Part shown: positions 24,322-32,957 of the stretch, in pieces
How the letters are laid out: the number at the start of each line of letters is the position of its first letter
Position numbering within the stretch: the first letter of the stretch is position 1
Source: Candidatus Sulfotelmatobacter sp.
GTDB lineage: Bacteria; Eisenbacteria; RBG-16-71-46
NCBI GenBank assembly: GCA_035498555.1
Contig: DATKAB010000051.1
Coordinates: 1 to 43,461, forward strand
Direction of reading: 5' to 3'
Length of the DNA: 43,461 nt
Translations under genes and position numbers: made by a program
Notes under the pieces: model-generated
Databases searched by the model: none
What the model saw: the letters and a program-made list of their open reading frames with translations, nothing else
What the model was told of the DNA's origin: nothing

Positions 24322-25872
24322 CTACGCCGCCTTGGGCGCCGGCGGCTTCATGTATTCGGGATACTCGTCGGCCTTCAAGGCCCGCACGATCTTCAGCTCT
24401 TCGGGGAGCGGCTGGTACTCGTAGACCGTGCTCGCGGTGAGCAGATTCTTCTGGGCGTCGGTCAGCACGCGCACGCGCGGCCGGTAGAGATCCTCGGAGT
24501 TGGGCGCGAGCACGATCGCCAGCGCGCCGTCGGAGAGCTCGACGAGCTGCCCGGGCGGATAGATCCCGACCGACTGCACCAGCGCCCACAGCATCGCGGC
24601 GTCGAATCGCGACGCCATCGGTCCGAGCATGCGCCCGAGCGCGTCGTAGGGCGTGATCGCCTGGCCGCCGCGGCTGCGATGCGTGAGCAGGCTCACGTAG
24701 CAGTCGGCGACCGACACGATCCGCGACAGCACGTTGGGCGTCCAGTCGCCGCGGTTCTTGGGATCCCCGGTCGGATCCTGCGGCAGGTGGTGCTCCATCG
24801 CCACGCGCATGCAGCGCAGCGTGGTCGAGTTGAGGGCGGTGGTGCGGGCGAGCAGCTTGGCGCCTTCGATCGCGTGCTTCTCGGCGGCGAGCTTCTCCTG
24901 GTCGGTGAACTCGTCGATGCCGTGGCGGATGCGCGCCATCACCACGCTCTTGCCGACGTCGTGGAGCAGCGCCGCGACGCCCAGATCGGCCAGTGCCTTG
25001 CGGTCGAGCTCCAGGAAGTAGCCCATGCTCACCGAGACGATGCAGACATTGACCGCGTGAGCGTAGGTGTATTCGTCGTGCTGGCGCAGAACCGCGAGGC
25101 CCACCACCACCGGCTGGTGCTTGAACGCGTCGTCCACCAGCGGCTGCACCACGCGCTTCGCGTGCTTGAGGTGGAAGCCCTCATGCAGCGACGTGGTCGC
25201 CAGCAGCGAGCGCATGCCGTCCACCGCCATCGAGTAGTTCTTGCGGACCGCGCCGCCGGGGAGGATGTGCGGATCCTCCTGCTCCTCCTCGGGCTTCTGC
25301 TCCTCGGTGGACCAGGCGTCCTCGAAGGCCTCCCGGGGCTCCTCCTCGGGCATGCCGATGTCCGGTCCCGGCGCTTCGGTCGAGGCGTGGATCGCCGGCA
25401 GGATGTGATCGACGTGATTCGCGAGGCAGGCCTCGAGCAGCGCGGTCCCGTGGTAGACGTCGGGCTGCATGAAGTAGCTGAAGAACCGCTCCAGCTCGTC
25501 GAGATCGAGACCGGGCTCGACCTTGATGCCGGCGATCTTGCGGCGCTGGAACTCGTCGTGGATCACCTGGTGGAAACGGATGTTGGCGGTTCGCACCGGA
25601 ATGCGCAGGCCGTTCAAGTAGAGGTCGGTCTCGAGCGCGACCAGCACCACTTCCCTGGTGTCGTCGAGGATTGGGCGCAGCGAGTCGAGAAAGCTCGACA
25701 TCTGCTCGCGGAACAGGTGATTGCCCACCTGATAGGCGCGTCCCACTCGGATCACGCCCGCGAGCCGCATCACCAGGCGCAACCCGGCCTCGCGCACCTT
25801 GAAGTCGAAGGTGTGCTTGTCGCCGGTGACGCCCGAGCCAGCCGCCAGTTTCTTCTGCGCGTCTTCGCTCAT
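24322..25872 (-). CDS. HD-GYP-like metal-dependent phosphohydrolase domain protein
   Basis: A 516-aa protein. Residues 20-165 are a helical region without recognised family, and ~165-205 is a Glu/Pro-rich acidic linker. The HD domain covers ~265-430: YAHAVNVCIVS (His 272), ALLHDVGKSVV (His 304-Asp 305), AEKHAIEGAKLL (His 333), AMEHHLPQD (His 361-362) and IVSVADCYVSLL (Asp 390). These match HD-GYP order, but the HHE-x-x-DG-x-GYP motif itself is degraded to HHLPQDPTGDPKNRGDW. Metal binding seems intact, while cyclic-di-GMP hydrolysis is uncertain. The ATG overlaps the stop of the HEAT gene (ATGA), which suggests they act together. Confidence 0.83.
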   Translation of the reverse strand: MSEDAQKKLAAGSGVTGDKHTFDFKVREAGLRLVMRLAGVIRVGRAYQVGNHLFREQMSSFLDSLRPILDDTREVVLVALETDLYLNGLRIPVRTANIRFHQVIHDEFQRRKIAGIKVEPGLDLDELERFFSYFMQPDVYHGTALLEACLANHVDHILPAIHASTEAPGPDIGMPEEEPREAFEDAWSTEEQKPEEEQEDPHILPGGAVRKNYSMAVDGMRSLLATTSLHEGFHLKHAKRVVQPLVDDAFKHQPVVVGLAVLRQHDEYTYAHAVNVCIVSVSMGYFLELDRKALADLGVAALLHDVGKSVVMARIRHGIDEFTDQEKLAAEKHAIEGAKLLARTTALNSTTLRCMRVAMEHHLPQDPTGDPKNRGDWTPNVLSRIVSVADCYVSLLTHRSRGGQAITPYDALGRMLGPMASRFDAAMLWALVQSVGIYPPGQLVELSDGALAIVLAPNSEDLYRPRVRVLTDAQKNLLTASTVYEYQPLPEELKIVRALKADEYPEYMKPPAPKAA

Positions 25873-27644
25873 GCCGCCCGCCTTCCCGCCATGCCCTGCA
25901 TCGCCGCCTCGCGGATCGCCGGGCTGCGCGAGCGCAACGCATGTTCGAGCGCCGCGCTCGACGCGTCGGTGCCGATCTTCTGCAGCAGGCGCGCGGAGCC
26001 GGTGCGCACCAGCGAGGGCGCCGCCATCCAGCCGCCGCGCTCGAGCAGGCCGGCGAGCATCGGCACGCAGGTGTTGTCCACCCAGTCCGACAGCGTGTGC
26101 AGATAGCCGCGCAGCACCCACTCGGGCGCGTGTTCGAAGTTGGGCGCCGCGAAGCGCTCGAGCAGCGACTTGAGCGCGCGCGGCCGGCGGTCGCGCGAGA
26201 GCATGGCAAGCGTCGCCGACAGCAGCTGCTGGTCGCGCGTGTCGAGCTGGCTCAGCAGGATCGGGAGCCGCTGCTCCGCCGGCACGCCGCCCAGCGCCTG
26301 CACCACCTGGCGGCGCACGCGCGGCTCGGGATGGCGTGCGGCGACGCGCAGCAGGTCCATCACCTCGACGCCGCCGATCTGGCCGAGGATGAACACCGCG
26401 TTCCGCACTACGTACCAGCGCGGATCGTTGACCGCGCCGGCCAGCAGCATCGGATTTTCGGTGCAGGTGTAACAGAGCGCGGTGCAGGCGGCGGCGCGCG
26501 GACGGCTGCGCGAGCACAGCGTCATCACCGCGAGCGCCAGGTCCACGCCGTAGGGGCCGAGCCCCACCGACACCGCGGCGAACCGCGCCTGATCCTGGTC
26601 GTCCGACTCCTCGAGCTGCTCGGAGATGTCGTTCAACGGCAGCTCCTTGACCTTGGCGGTCAGCTCGTCGCGCACGAATCGCAGGTCGGAATCGAACTCC
26701 TTGAGCAGCGCCAGCGCTTCGGTGGCCTCCTTCCAGTCGGTGCGGTGGATCGCGCTCAGCACCCAGGTCATCGCGGAACGGGCCACGATCGAGCGCGTGT
26801 CGTCGCTCGGATCGACCTTCAGCATGTGGCGGAGCGTGTCGGTGGCCTCGGTGGTCCACACCCGGTCGCGATCCTCGGCCCAGGTCGCCATCAGGAATGA
26901 ACGGGCCAATTCGACGTCGGGCAGCAGATCCTCGTAGGCCTGCTTCGCGTCTCCGGTCTGATAGGGCAATTCCCAGTCGTCGAAGGTGTCGCGGTGCAGA
27001 CCTTGAGCGCCCTGCACCTGTCCCAGCTCGGCGTGGATCTCGGTCCCGGTCGGCGCCCAGCTGAACGCGAGGGCGTTGAACTCCATCTCGTCCTTGTCCT
27101 TTTCGCCCGGCTTCCTGGACGAGAGGTAGATGGTCTGCTCGAGCGGCACCGCCTCGACGCGGATGTAAGTGAGGTTGGCCTGCCACATGAGCGTCAGCAG
27201 ATCGTCGTGATGGGTGGCTTCCTGCCCGACCATGCGCACGGCGTCGAAGAACGAGTCGAAGTCCTCGCGCGGCATGCCCTCGGCGATCTGCAACGTTCGA
27301 ATGCCGTCGCGATAGAACAGGAACGGCAGCGTGTCCTCCGGGTTGGGAGGCGGCGCATCGTGCCCGGGCGGCGCGATGTACGGGCGAACCACCGGCTCGT
27401 TCTCGAGCCGGATCTCGCGCGCCGTGAAGCGCAGCGTGATGGTGCCGTGGTTCTTGAGGATCTCGCTGAGCCCGTTCGCGACGAGGTCGCGCGTTTGCTT
27501 GACCACCGGGTTGTCGCTGCGATAGAGGCGGGCGACCCGCAGGGCGCGCGCGAACTGCCGCAGCCAGGCGTGCAGAGCCTGGCCGGCGGGCGACAGGTCC
27601 TTGTGCGAATGCGCTCGTTGCTGCGGCGAATAGTCGGGCGCCAT
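25869..27644 (-). CDS. HEAT-repeat protein paired with the HD-GYP-like protein
   Basis: A 591-aa cytosolic protein with no signal peptide. The C-terminal ~250 residues form HEAT-type helical repeats, for example DPRWYVVRNAVFILGQIGG, then HPEPRVRRQVVQALGGVPA and RSPAIREAAMQGMAG. The N-terminal ~230 residues (LHAWLRQFARALRVARLYRS then NGLSEILKNHGTITLRF) look like a distinct alpha/beta region, similar in tone to the helical region of the next protein (LRFTAREIRLENEPV beside LVALETDLYLNGLRI). The two may share a domain. GGAGAGG lies about 5 bases before the ATG. Function is unknown; a scaffold role with the HD protein is an inference. Confidence 0.75.
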   Translation of the reverse strand: MAPDYSPQQRAHSHKDLSPAGQALHAWLRQFARALRVARLYRSDNPVVKQTRDLVANGLSEILKNHGTITLRFTAREIRLENEPVVRPYIAPPGHDAPPPNPEDTLPFLFYRDGIRTLQIAEGMPREDFDSFFDAVRMVGQEATHHDDLLTLMWQANLTYIRVEAVPLEQTIYLSSRKPGEKDKDEMEFNALAFSWAPTGTEIHAELGQVQGAQGLHRDTFDDWELPYQTGDAKQAYEDLLPDVELARSFLMATWAEDRDRVWTTEATDTLRHMLKVDPSDDTRSIVARSAMTWVLSAIHRTDWKEATEALALLKEFDSDLRFVRDELTAKVKELPLNDISEQLEESDDQDQARFAAVSVGLGPYGVDLALAVMTLCSRSRPRAAACTALCYTCTENPMLLAGAVNDPRWYVVRNAVFILGQIGGVEVMDLLRVAARHPEPRVRRQVVQALGGVPAEQRLPILLSQLDTRDQQLLSATLAMLSRDRRPRALKSLLERFAAPNFEHAPEWVLRGYLHTLSDWVDNTCVPMLAGLLERGGWMAAPSLVRTGSARLLQKIGTDASSAALEHALRSRSPAIREAAMQGMAGRRAA

Positions 27645-27755
27645 GGAGCCTCTCCAGCCGGTGAGGTGGTCGAGTTATCGGCCGGCCGCCCATTGGCTTG
27701 AAGCCCGGAAATGGGCGGGCCGCCCCGGCTGGGGGCGTTCGAAACGGCCCCGGCC

Positions 27756-27784
27756 TTGCGCTCGGCCCGCGGCTGCCTTAGGCT
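27756..27784 (+). promoter_or_regulatory. Candidate promoter for the rpmH operon
   Basis: TTGCGC (27756-27761) and TAGGCT (27779-27784) are 17 bases apart, with the ATG of rpmH 52 bases downstream of the -10. Spacing is ideal and the hexamers are moderate. No DnaA boxes were seen in the surrounding 190 bases. Confidence 0.4.
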
Positions 27785-27836
27785 GCCCCGTCCTTTCCCG
27801 ACCCGCCCAACCCGCCGCACTCACGAGGCTTAGCCG

Positions 27837-27986
27837 ATGAAGCGCACCTATCGCCCCCGCAATCGCCACCGCAAGAAGACGCACGGGTTTCGGGCCCGCA
27901 TGTCGTCCAAGGGCGGCCGCAAGGTGCTGGCGGCCCGTCGCAAGCGCGGCCGCAAGCGCCTGACCCCCACGGCTCCCAAGAAGTAG
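27837..27986 (+). CDS. rpmH: Large ribosomal subunit protein bL34
   Basis: A 49-aa basic protein, [18 protein letters not shown], then [20 protein letters not shown] and [11 protein letters not shown]. The family consensus is MKRT[YF]QP...RK..HGFR.RM.T..GR.VL..RR.KGR..L, which it follows closely, with R for Q at position 6. GAGG precedes the ATG by about 9 bases. As in most bacteria it starts the rpmH-rnpA-yidD-yidC cluster. Confidence 0.97.
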   Translation: MKRTYRPRNRHRKKTHGFRARMSSKGGRKVLAARRKRGRKRLTPTAPKK

Positions 27987-28118
27987 CCGCCAGATCATGC
28001 GGTCAACGGGCGGGTCCGGCGCGCGAGCGCCGCTCACCCATCACCCTGCCGCCCACGCCGGATGCGGGCCACTCTCTTGATCGGCGGGGCGCCGGCCCTT
28101 CCGCCGGCATGGAGCGCG

Positions 28119-28505
28119 ATGAGCGATCGTCACCCCGAGCGGCTCGCCGCCAGCAATCGCCTGCGCTCGTCCCGCGAGCATGCCGCGGTGCGCGCGGGCG
28201 CCACCGCACATCGCGGGCGTTTCTGCCTGCTGCTTTCGCTCGCCGCGCCCGGCGAGCAAACCAAGCTCGGCTTCCTCGCCAGTCGCCGCGGGGTCGGGAA
28301 CGCCGTGCAGCGCAATCGCGCCCGCCGGCGGCTGCGCGAGATCGTGCGGCGGCGCTGGCCGCGCATTCCGGCCACCGGCCTGTGGCTCGAGTTCGTGGCG
28401 TCGGCGGGCGTGCTCGCTGCGACGCATCAGGAGCTGGCAAGCGAGGTCGAGCGCCTGCTCACCGCGGCCGGCGCGCTCGCGCCGCTCGAATCACCGGGCC
28501 GCTGA
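28119..28505 (+). CDS. rnpA: Ribonuclease P protein component
   Basis: A 128-aa basic protein that binds the RNase P RNA and assists 5' maturation of tRNAs. RLRSSREHAAVRAGATAHRG is the N-terminal segment, LGFLASRRGVGNAVQRNR then ARRRLREIVRRR holds the RNR signature (R-N-x-x-[RK]-R-x-x-R-E). The ATG at 28119 has GGAG close upstream and fits the usual length. An ATG 57 bases earlier would add an unconserved tail. It follows rpmH, and yidD begins 4 bases after its stop. Confidence 0.92.
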   Translation: MSDRHPERLAASNRLRSSREHAAVRAGATAHRGRFCLLLSLAAPGEQTKLGFLASRRGVGNAVQRNRARRRLREIVRRRWPRIPATGLWLEFVASAGVLAATHQELASEVERLLTAAGALAPLESPGR

Positions 28506-28509
28506 TCCC

Positions 28510-28716
28510 GTGCGCGCGCTCGCAGTACTTCTGATTCGCGGCTACCAGCTGGTGCTGGGGCCCCATTTCGCCGGCGCCTGCCGTCACGTGCCGAGCTGCT
28601 CGGAGTACGCGCGCGAGGCGATCGAGCGCCACGGCATGCGCGGCGTGTGGCTCGCGCTGCGGCGTCTGTCGCGCTGCCGGCCGTTCGGATCCCACGGCTA
28701 CGACCCGGTGCCCTGA
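28510..28716 (+). CDS. yidD: Membrane protein insertion efficiency factor YidD
   Basis: A 68-aa protein, VRALAVLLIRGYQLVLGPHF, then CRHVPSCSEYAREAIERHG and RLSRCRPFGSHGYDPVP. It has the family pattern C-R-[YFH]-x-P-[ST]-C-S-x-Y and the C-rich RC-x-P-F/W-x-x-x-G-x-DPVP tail. It assists YidC-dependent membrane protein insertion. The GTG start lies 4 bases after rnpA, and yidC begins 2 bases after the stop. Confidence 0.95.
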   Translation: MRALAVLLIRGYQLVLGPHFAGACRHVPSCSEYAREAIERHGMRGVWLALRRLSRCRPFGSHGYDPVP

Positions 28717-28718
28717 CC

Positions 28719-30539
28719 ATGGACAAGCGCGGCATCGCGGCGGTGGTTCTGTGCGTGGCGTTCCTCATTCTCTACCCGCAGATCCTGAAGCTGATCGGGC
28801 TCGACAAGTATCTGTATCCGCCGAAGTCGTCGCCGACGCGCGCCACTTCGACCGCGGTCGACTCGAGCCGGGTCGCGGCGGCCGCTCGGCCGCTTCCGCC
28901 CGCCGCCACGCCCGGCGCTGCTGCGACCGGCGCGAGCAATCCGGGCGCCGCGACCCCGCCCTCGCTCGGCGCGACGCCACTGGTCGCCCGCTCGGGCAGC
29001 CTCGAGCGGAGCTACGCGATCGAGACGCCGCTCTATCGCGCCACGTTCTCGGATCGCGGCGCGCGACTGGTGGCGGTCGAGCTCAAGAACTACGTGACCG
29101 CTCACGGCGTGGGCGTCAGCAAGGCGGCGCGCGAGGAGGCGCCGCACGTGGCGCTGGGCGGGGGGCCGTCCTTCGGGCTCGACCTCGGCTCGGGCGCGTC
29201 GCTTCGCTCGCTCGCCGAGCTCGACTACGCGGTCAGCGAGAGCCTCGACGCTGCCGGCGACGTGCGCACGATGAGCTTCACCGCGCGCGACAGCTCGGGA
29301 GTCGAGGTGCGCCAGACCTGGCGTGTGCGCCCGGAAGACTACGCCCTCGATCTCCAGGTGACGATCCGCGGCGTGCCCGACGCGATGCGGATTTCCGACT
29401 ACACGCTCACCACCCGCTCGTGGCCGCTGCTCACCGAAGCGAATCAGCTGGCCGACGAGCGCGCGCTGCGCGCCTCGAGCCTGGTGGGCACCAACATCCA
29501 TCGCGACCATCCCGGCCAGCTCAACAAGGGCCCGAAGGACTACGACGGCAACGTGGTGTGGTCGGCGGTGCAGACCCGCTACTTCGTCGGCGCGGTCGCG
29601 CTGGTGAGTGGGCCCGCACGGGGCTCGAACGCCAGCACCAGCAAGCGCCCGCTCAGCAGCGAGGAGGTGGCGGCCCTCGGTCCCGACGCCAAACCCGAGC
29701 AGGACGTGGTTCAGAGTGGGCTGGTGATGGCTCTGCCTTCGAGCGAGAGCCCGGTCCATCGCTTCGTTGTCTACTTCGGTCCGCTCGAGTACCAGCGGCT
29801 TGCGAAGCTGCATCTCCAGCTCGAGCGCGTGGTGGACATGGGCTGGACGTGGCTGCTGCCCTTCAGCACCACGCTGCTCAGCCTGATGAAGTGGATCTAC
29901 GGAGTGCTGCGCAACTACGGCCTCGCCATCGTGGCGCTGGCGACGCTGGTACGCGTGGTGCTGCATCCGCTCAACGTCACCAGCATTAAGAGCATGCGCG
30001 CCATGCAGCGGCTGCAGCCGGAGCTCGCGCGGATCAAGGAGAAATACAAGCACGATCCGCAGGCGTTCAACGCCGCCACCATGGCGCTCTACAAGGAGAA
30101 CAAGGTGAATCCGGCCAGTGGCTGCCTGCCGATGTTCGTGCAGATGCCGCTGTTCTTCGCGTTGTATCAGGTGTTGTACAACTCCATCGAACTGCGCCGT
30201 GCGCCGTTCGTGGCGTGGATGCAGGATCTGTCGGCCCCCGACCTGGCGTTCACCATCGGCCCGCTCCCGGTCCGCCTGCTGCCGCTGCTGATGGCGGGCT
30301 CGGGACTGCTTCAGCAGTCGGTGACGCCGACCGATCCGACCCAGCGCCCCACCATGTACATGATGAACGTGGTGATGCTGGTGTTCTTCTACAACCTCCC
30401 TTCGGGACTGGTGCTCTACTGGACCGTCATGAACCTGCTCACCGCCCTCCAGCAATGGATGGTGCTGAGGCAGGACGGCGGGGCCGTGGTGCCGGCCGTG
30501 CAGGCCGCGCCGGTCACGGCTCGCGGGCGGCGCAAGTGA
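28719..30539 (+). CDS. yidC: Membrane protein insertase YidC
   Basis: A 606-aa insertase of the Gram-negative type. MDKRGIAAVVLCVAFLILYP is the N-terminal membrane segment. An Ala/Pro/Thr-rich linker (~40-105) precedes the periplasmic P1 domain (~105-365). The five-helix insertase core covers ~385-590: NYGLAIVALATLVRVVLHPL, then SIKSMRAMQRLQPELARIKE with the following KYKHDPQ as the cytosolic hairpin, GCLPMFVQMPLFFALYQVLY, and FYNLPSGLVLYWTVMNLLT. The P1 domain supports a diderm envelope. The insertase core carries a conserved Arg (LVRVVLHP). It is coupled to yidD upstream; jag follows after 180 bases. Confidence 0.95.
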   Translation: MDKRGIAAVVLCVAFLILYPQILKLIGLDKYLYPPKSSPTRATSTAVDSSRVAAAARPLPPAATPGAAATGASNPGAATPPSLGATPLVARSGSLERSYAIETPLYRATFSDRGARLVAVELKNYVTAHGVGVSKAAREEAPHVALGGGPSFGLDLGSGASLRSLAELDYAVSESLDAAGDVRTMSFTARDSSGVEVRQTWRVRPEDYALDLQVTIRGVPDAMRISDYTLTTRSWPLLTEANQLADERALRASSLVGTNIHRDHPGQLNKGPKDYDGNVVWSAVQTRYFVGAVALVSGPARGSNASTSKRPLSSEEVAALGPDAKPEQDVVQSGLVMALPSSESPVHRFVVYFGPLEYQRLAKLHLQLERVVDMGWTWLLPFSTTLLSLMKWIYGVLRNYGLAIVALATLVRVVLHPLNVTSIKSMRAMQRLQPELARIKEKYKHDPQAFNAATMALYKENKVNPASGCLPMFVQMPLFFALYQVLYNSIELRRAPFVAWMQDLSAPDLAFTIGPLPVRLLPLLMAGSGLLQQSVTPTDPTQRPTMYMMNVVMLVFFYNLPSGLVLYWTVMNLLTALQQWMVLRQDGGAVVPAVQAAPVTARGRRK

Positions 30540-30719
30540 CTCGAAGGGGCCGTTTCTCACCGTAGCGACGGAGGGTGCGGAGCAGGTAGACTCGGCTCAG
30601 CCAACGCGGCTCGCGCTTCCTCTAGCGCCACGCGCCGCCCACGATCCGGTTCGCTGACATCGCCGCCCGCGGAACAACACTCCGTTCGCTTCCCGCGGCG
30701 GCCCGCCAAGAGGTTCGAC

Positions 30720-32075
30720 ATGGGGCCATCAGGCTCGGTTTTCGAAGGTAAGACGCTGGACGAAGCGGTTCGCAAAGGGCTCGAGTCCCTGGGACTCAGC
30801 CGCGCCGAGGCCATGATCTCGGTGATCGAAGAAGGTTCGGGTGGGTTTCTCGGGTTCGGCTCGCGCCCCTACAAGGTGCGCGTGATGCCGCGGCCGGGCG
30901 GCGCGATCCGCGAGCCCGAGTATCGCCAGGACGACGACCGGGGACGCTCGCGGGGACGCGGGCGGGAACGCGGAGGCCGCGACCGCGGTGGACGCGGCGG
31001 CCGGGGCGAGCGCGAGGGGCGCGGCCCGCGCGGTGGCCGCGAGGGCGGTGTCGGTCGCGGCGAACGTGTTGGTCGCGACGAACGCCGCCCGCCGATGGCG
31101 GCCTCGGGTGAACGGCGCGGGCGCGGCGACGAGCGGCGGCGTCCCGACGACCGGCCGCGCGGTGAAGAACGCGTGGGTGCCGAAGACCGTGGCCGCCGAG
31201 AAGAGCGTGGACGCGGCGAGGATCGCGGCCGCGGGCCCGACCGTTCACGCGAGGCGCGTGAAGATCGCCCGCGCGAGGACCGCATGCACGAGGCGCCGCG
31301 CCCGGTCAGCAACGGGCACGACGCGCACGCCGAGCCGCCGGCGATCGAGATGGAAGCGCGCGGCGGCGAGGAGATCGGCGAGCGCGGCGATCGCGAGGGC
31401 GGCGGCCGCCGCCGTCGTCGCCGTGGCCGTCGCGGAGATTCCGGCCGCGGCGAGCGTGGCGATCGCGGCATGCCGATGGAGCGGGGCGAAGGCCATGGCG
31501 AAGAGCGCGGGCCGGCCGTGATGGCGCCGCGCGCCACCGACGCCGGCGGCGCCGACGTGGTCGCGGCTCCCGGCACCCCGGCGCTTTCCAACGACGCGCT
31601 GGCCGCCGAGGGCAAACGCTGGACCGAGCAGCTCCTGACCGCGATGGGCTTCGAGGCCACCGTGCGCGCCAGCGCCGAGGGCGATCGCGTGAACGTGAGC
31701 GCGGCCGTCGCGAGCGACGAGAAACTATTGACCGGTGAAAAGGGCGAGGTGCGGCAGGCCCTGCAGCAGTTGCTCAACCGCATGATCAACCGCGGCGAGA
31801 CCTCGCGCTACCACCTGCAGCTCGAGATCAACGACTTCTGGGAGAAGCGCGAGAACGAGCTGCGCGGGCTCGCCCAGCGGCTGGCCGAGGAGGCTCTGTC
31901 GCGGAACGGCGAGGTGATCACCGACTATCTCAACGCCCAGGAGCGCCGCATCATTCATGTGACGCTGCGGGAAGATTCGCGCGTCAAGACCTACGCGCTC
32001 GGGACCGGGCACATCAAACGCCTGGCCGTGGCGCCCGCGGGCCACGAGGGCGGCGGAGAAGAGGTCGAGGACTAA
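30720..32075 (+). CDS. jag: RNA-binding protein Jag/KhpB with long Arg/Gly-rich linker
   Basis: A 451-aa protein. Residues 1-56 are the Jag-N domain (FEGKTLDEAVRKGLESLGLS, GSGGFLGFGSRPYKVRV). Residues ~296-358 resemble the KH domain and ~360-440 the R3H domain (LAQRLAEEALSRNGEVITDY then NAQERRIIHVTL). The KH G-x-x-G loop reads LTGEKGEV. Between them lies a ~230-residue low-complexity linker (58-290) made mainly of Arg, Gly, Glu and Asp, including an eight-Arg stretch. Usual Jag proteins are 200-300 aa, so the extra length is the linker. AGAGG precedes the ATG by about 7 bases. A strong terminator follows. Confidence 0.92.
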   Translation: MGPSGSVFEGKTLDEAVRKGLESLGLSRAEAMISVIEEGSGGFLGFGSRPYKVRVMPRPGGAIREPEYRQDDDRGRSRGRGRERGGRDRGGRGGRGEREGRGPRGGREGGVGRGERVGRDERRPPMAASGERRGRGDERRRPDDRPRGEERVGAEDRGRREERGRGEDRGRGPDRSREAREDRPREDRMHEAPRPVSNGHDAHAEPPAIEMEARGGEEIGERGDREGGGRRRRRRGRRGDSGRGERGDRGMPMERGEGHGEERGPAVMAPRATDAGGADVVAAPGTPALSNDALAAEGKRWTEQLLTAMGFEATVRASAEGDRVNVSAAVASDEKLLTGEKGEVRQALQQLLNRMINRGETSRYHLQLEINDFWEKRENELRGLAQRLAEEALSRNGEVITDYLNAQERRIIHVTLREDSRVKTYALGTGHIKRLAVAPAGHEGGGEEVED

Positions 32076-32093
32076 GCGCGCGTTGGACGTGAC

Positions 32094-32131
32094 AAGGCGC
32101 CGGTCTCGGTTCCGAGGCCGGCGCCTTTGAC
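32094..32131 (+). terminator. Terminator between jag and the convergent secreted-protein genes
   Basis: aaggcgccgg pairs with ccggcgcctt (32094-32103 and 32118-32127), and inner bases ctcgg/ccgag extend the hairpin. The T-run on the plus strand is short (TTTGACTT). It ends jag transcription and may also serve the convergent gene whose stop is at 32174. Confidence 0.75.
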
Positions 32132-32173
32132 TTGGGGTTCGAAGCGCGGGTTGTGATCAGGGCGCGCCGACAA

Positions 32174-32923
32174 TCATCGATAGAAGCTCTTGATCGCGCC
32201 CCAGGTCATGTTGCGGACCGGCGTCGCCGAGCACGGTGTGGTGCCCGCGGCCTGCCAGCGGAGGCAGGTGTTGGCGAGCGGGGTGGTGAGGTTCTGCTGA
32301 ATCGATCCGAATAGGTGAATAGTGTTGAGGACGATCGTGGCGGGGGTCGCGCAACCGCCGCACACGCCGGACCCGGCCGTTTTCTGTGTATCGATCGTCA
32401 CTCGGAATGCATAGTATTCCGTACCGTGATGAAGGTTTGCCGCTGTGGAGTTGAAGAAGCTCGCAAACAACTGCGCCCGGCTCGGCGACGAAAAAACTAG
32501 ATTGCCGTCGCACCATTGGAACGTCCGCCAGACGAAAGAGGCACGGGGCGTACTCCCCGGCCAAGCGTATGTGCAGCCGCCTGGCGCGGCATTGAAGTCT
32601 GCCGCGGCGTTGATCGATCCTGTTCTGCAGCCACCTGCGAAGCACATCTGCCACCAATCCGGAAGATTGGGCGCATCACTCTGCAGGTCCAGATACACAT
32701 CCATGTCGGAGAACCCGGGGAAGTCGGCGGTCAACGAAAAGGACGCCGTCATCGAGAAGCTGCCGGTGTTCGAGCCACAAGCAAAGGTCTGAACGGTCTG
32801 CGGATTGTCGGCCCAGCAGCCGTCGCCCCAGGTGAGATTCATGCCGTCGGCGTGAGAGTCCACGGCCAGGCATGTCGTTAGCGTCGACAGCACGGCGAAG
32901 AGAAGCCCAGGCCGATGGCGCAT
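32174..32923 (-). CDS. Secreted cysteine-rich protein A with C-terminal TWGAIKSFYR tag
   Basis: A 249-aa exported protein, signal peptide MRHRPGLLFAVLSTLTTCLA-VDSHA. The mature part shares a pattern with B, C and D: NLTWGDGCWADNPQTVQTFA, LPDWWQMCFAGGCRTG, GGCTYAWPGSTPR, HGTEYYAFRVTID, CGGC and finally CLRWQAAGTTPCSATPVRNM followed by TWGAIKSFYR. The cysteines recur at fixed places, consistent with disulfides outside the cytoplasm. The family was not recognised. It is the last gene of a minus-strand run C-B-A converging on jag. Its 5' end and spacer are near-copies of B's. Confidence 0.8.
   Translation of the reverse strand: MRHRPGLLFAVLSTLTTCLAVDSHADGMNLTWGDGCWADNPQTVQTFACGSNTGSFSMTASFSLTADFPGFSDMDVYLDLQSDAPNLPDWWQMCFAGGCRTGSINAAADFNAAPGGCTYAWPGSTPRASFVWRTFQWCDGNLVFSSPSRAQLFASFFNSTAANLHHGTEYYAFRVTIDTQKTAGSGVCGGCATPATIVLNTIHLFGSIQQNLTTPLANTCLRWQAAGTTPCSATPVRNMTWGAIKSFYR
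32178..32282 (-). repeat. Conserved 105-bp tag-encoding block, copy in gene A
   Basis: This stretch encodes the last ~35 residues of protein A. By direct comparison it differs from the gene C copy (33749-33853) at one base of 105, and from the gene D copy (35475-35579) at a handful. The B copy (32962-33066) is more diverged. The sequence similarity falls sharply upstream of the block. Confidence 0.8.
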
Positions 32924-32957
32924 GACATAAGCCTACATCAGTCGCGCTCGGCGCCGA

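Noticed and set aside
24322-27693. One 1123-aa protein joining the HEAT and HD regions
   Set aside because: The part of that frame upstream of 25872 is an Arg-rich shadow; the HEAT protein is encoded in another frame that ends at 25869.
27645-27836. Possible chromosomal origin next to rpmH
   Set aside because: The rpmH region often flanks dnaA/oriC, but there is no dnaA here, no TTATCCACA-type boxes and no AT-rich unwinding stretch in this GC-rich gap.
30661-30702. GC-rich inverted repeat before jag as a terminator
   Set aside because: The stem has a bulge, a ~20-base loop and no T-run; evidence is too weak to annotate it.
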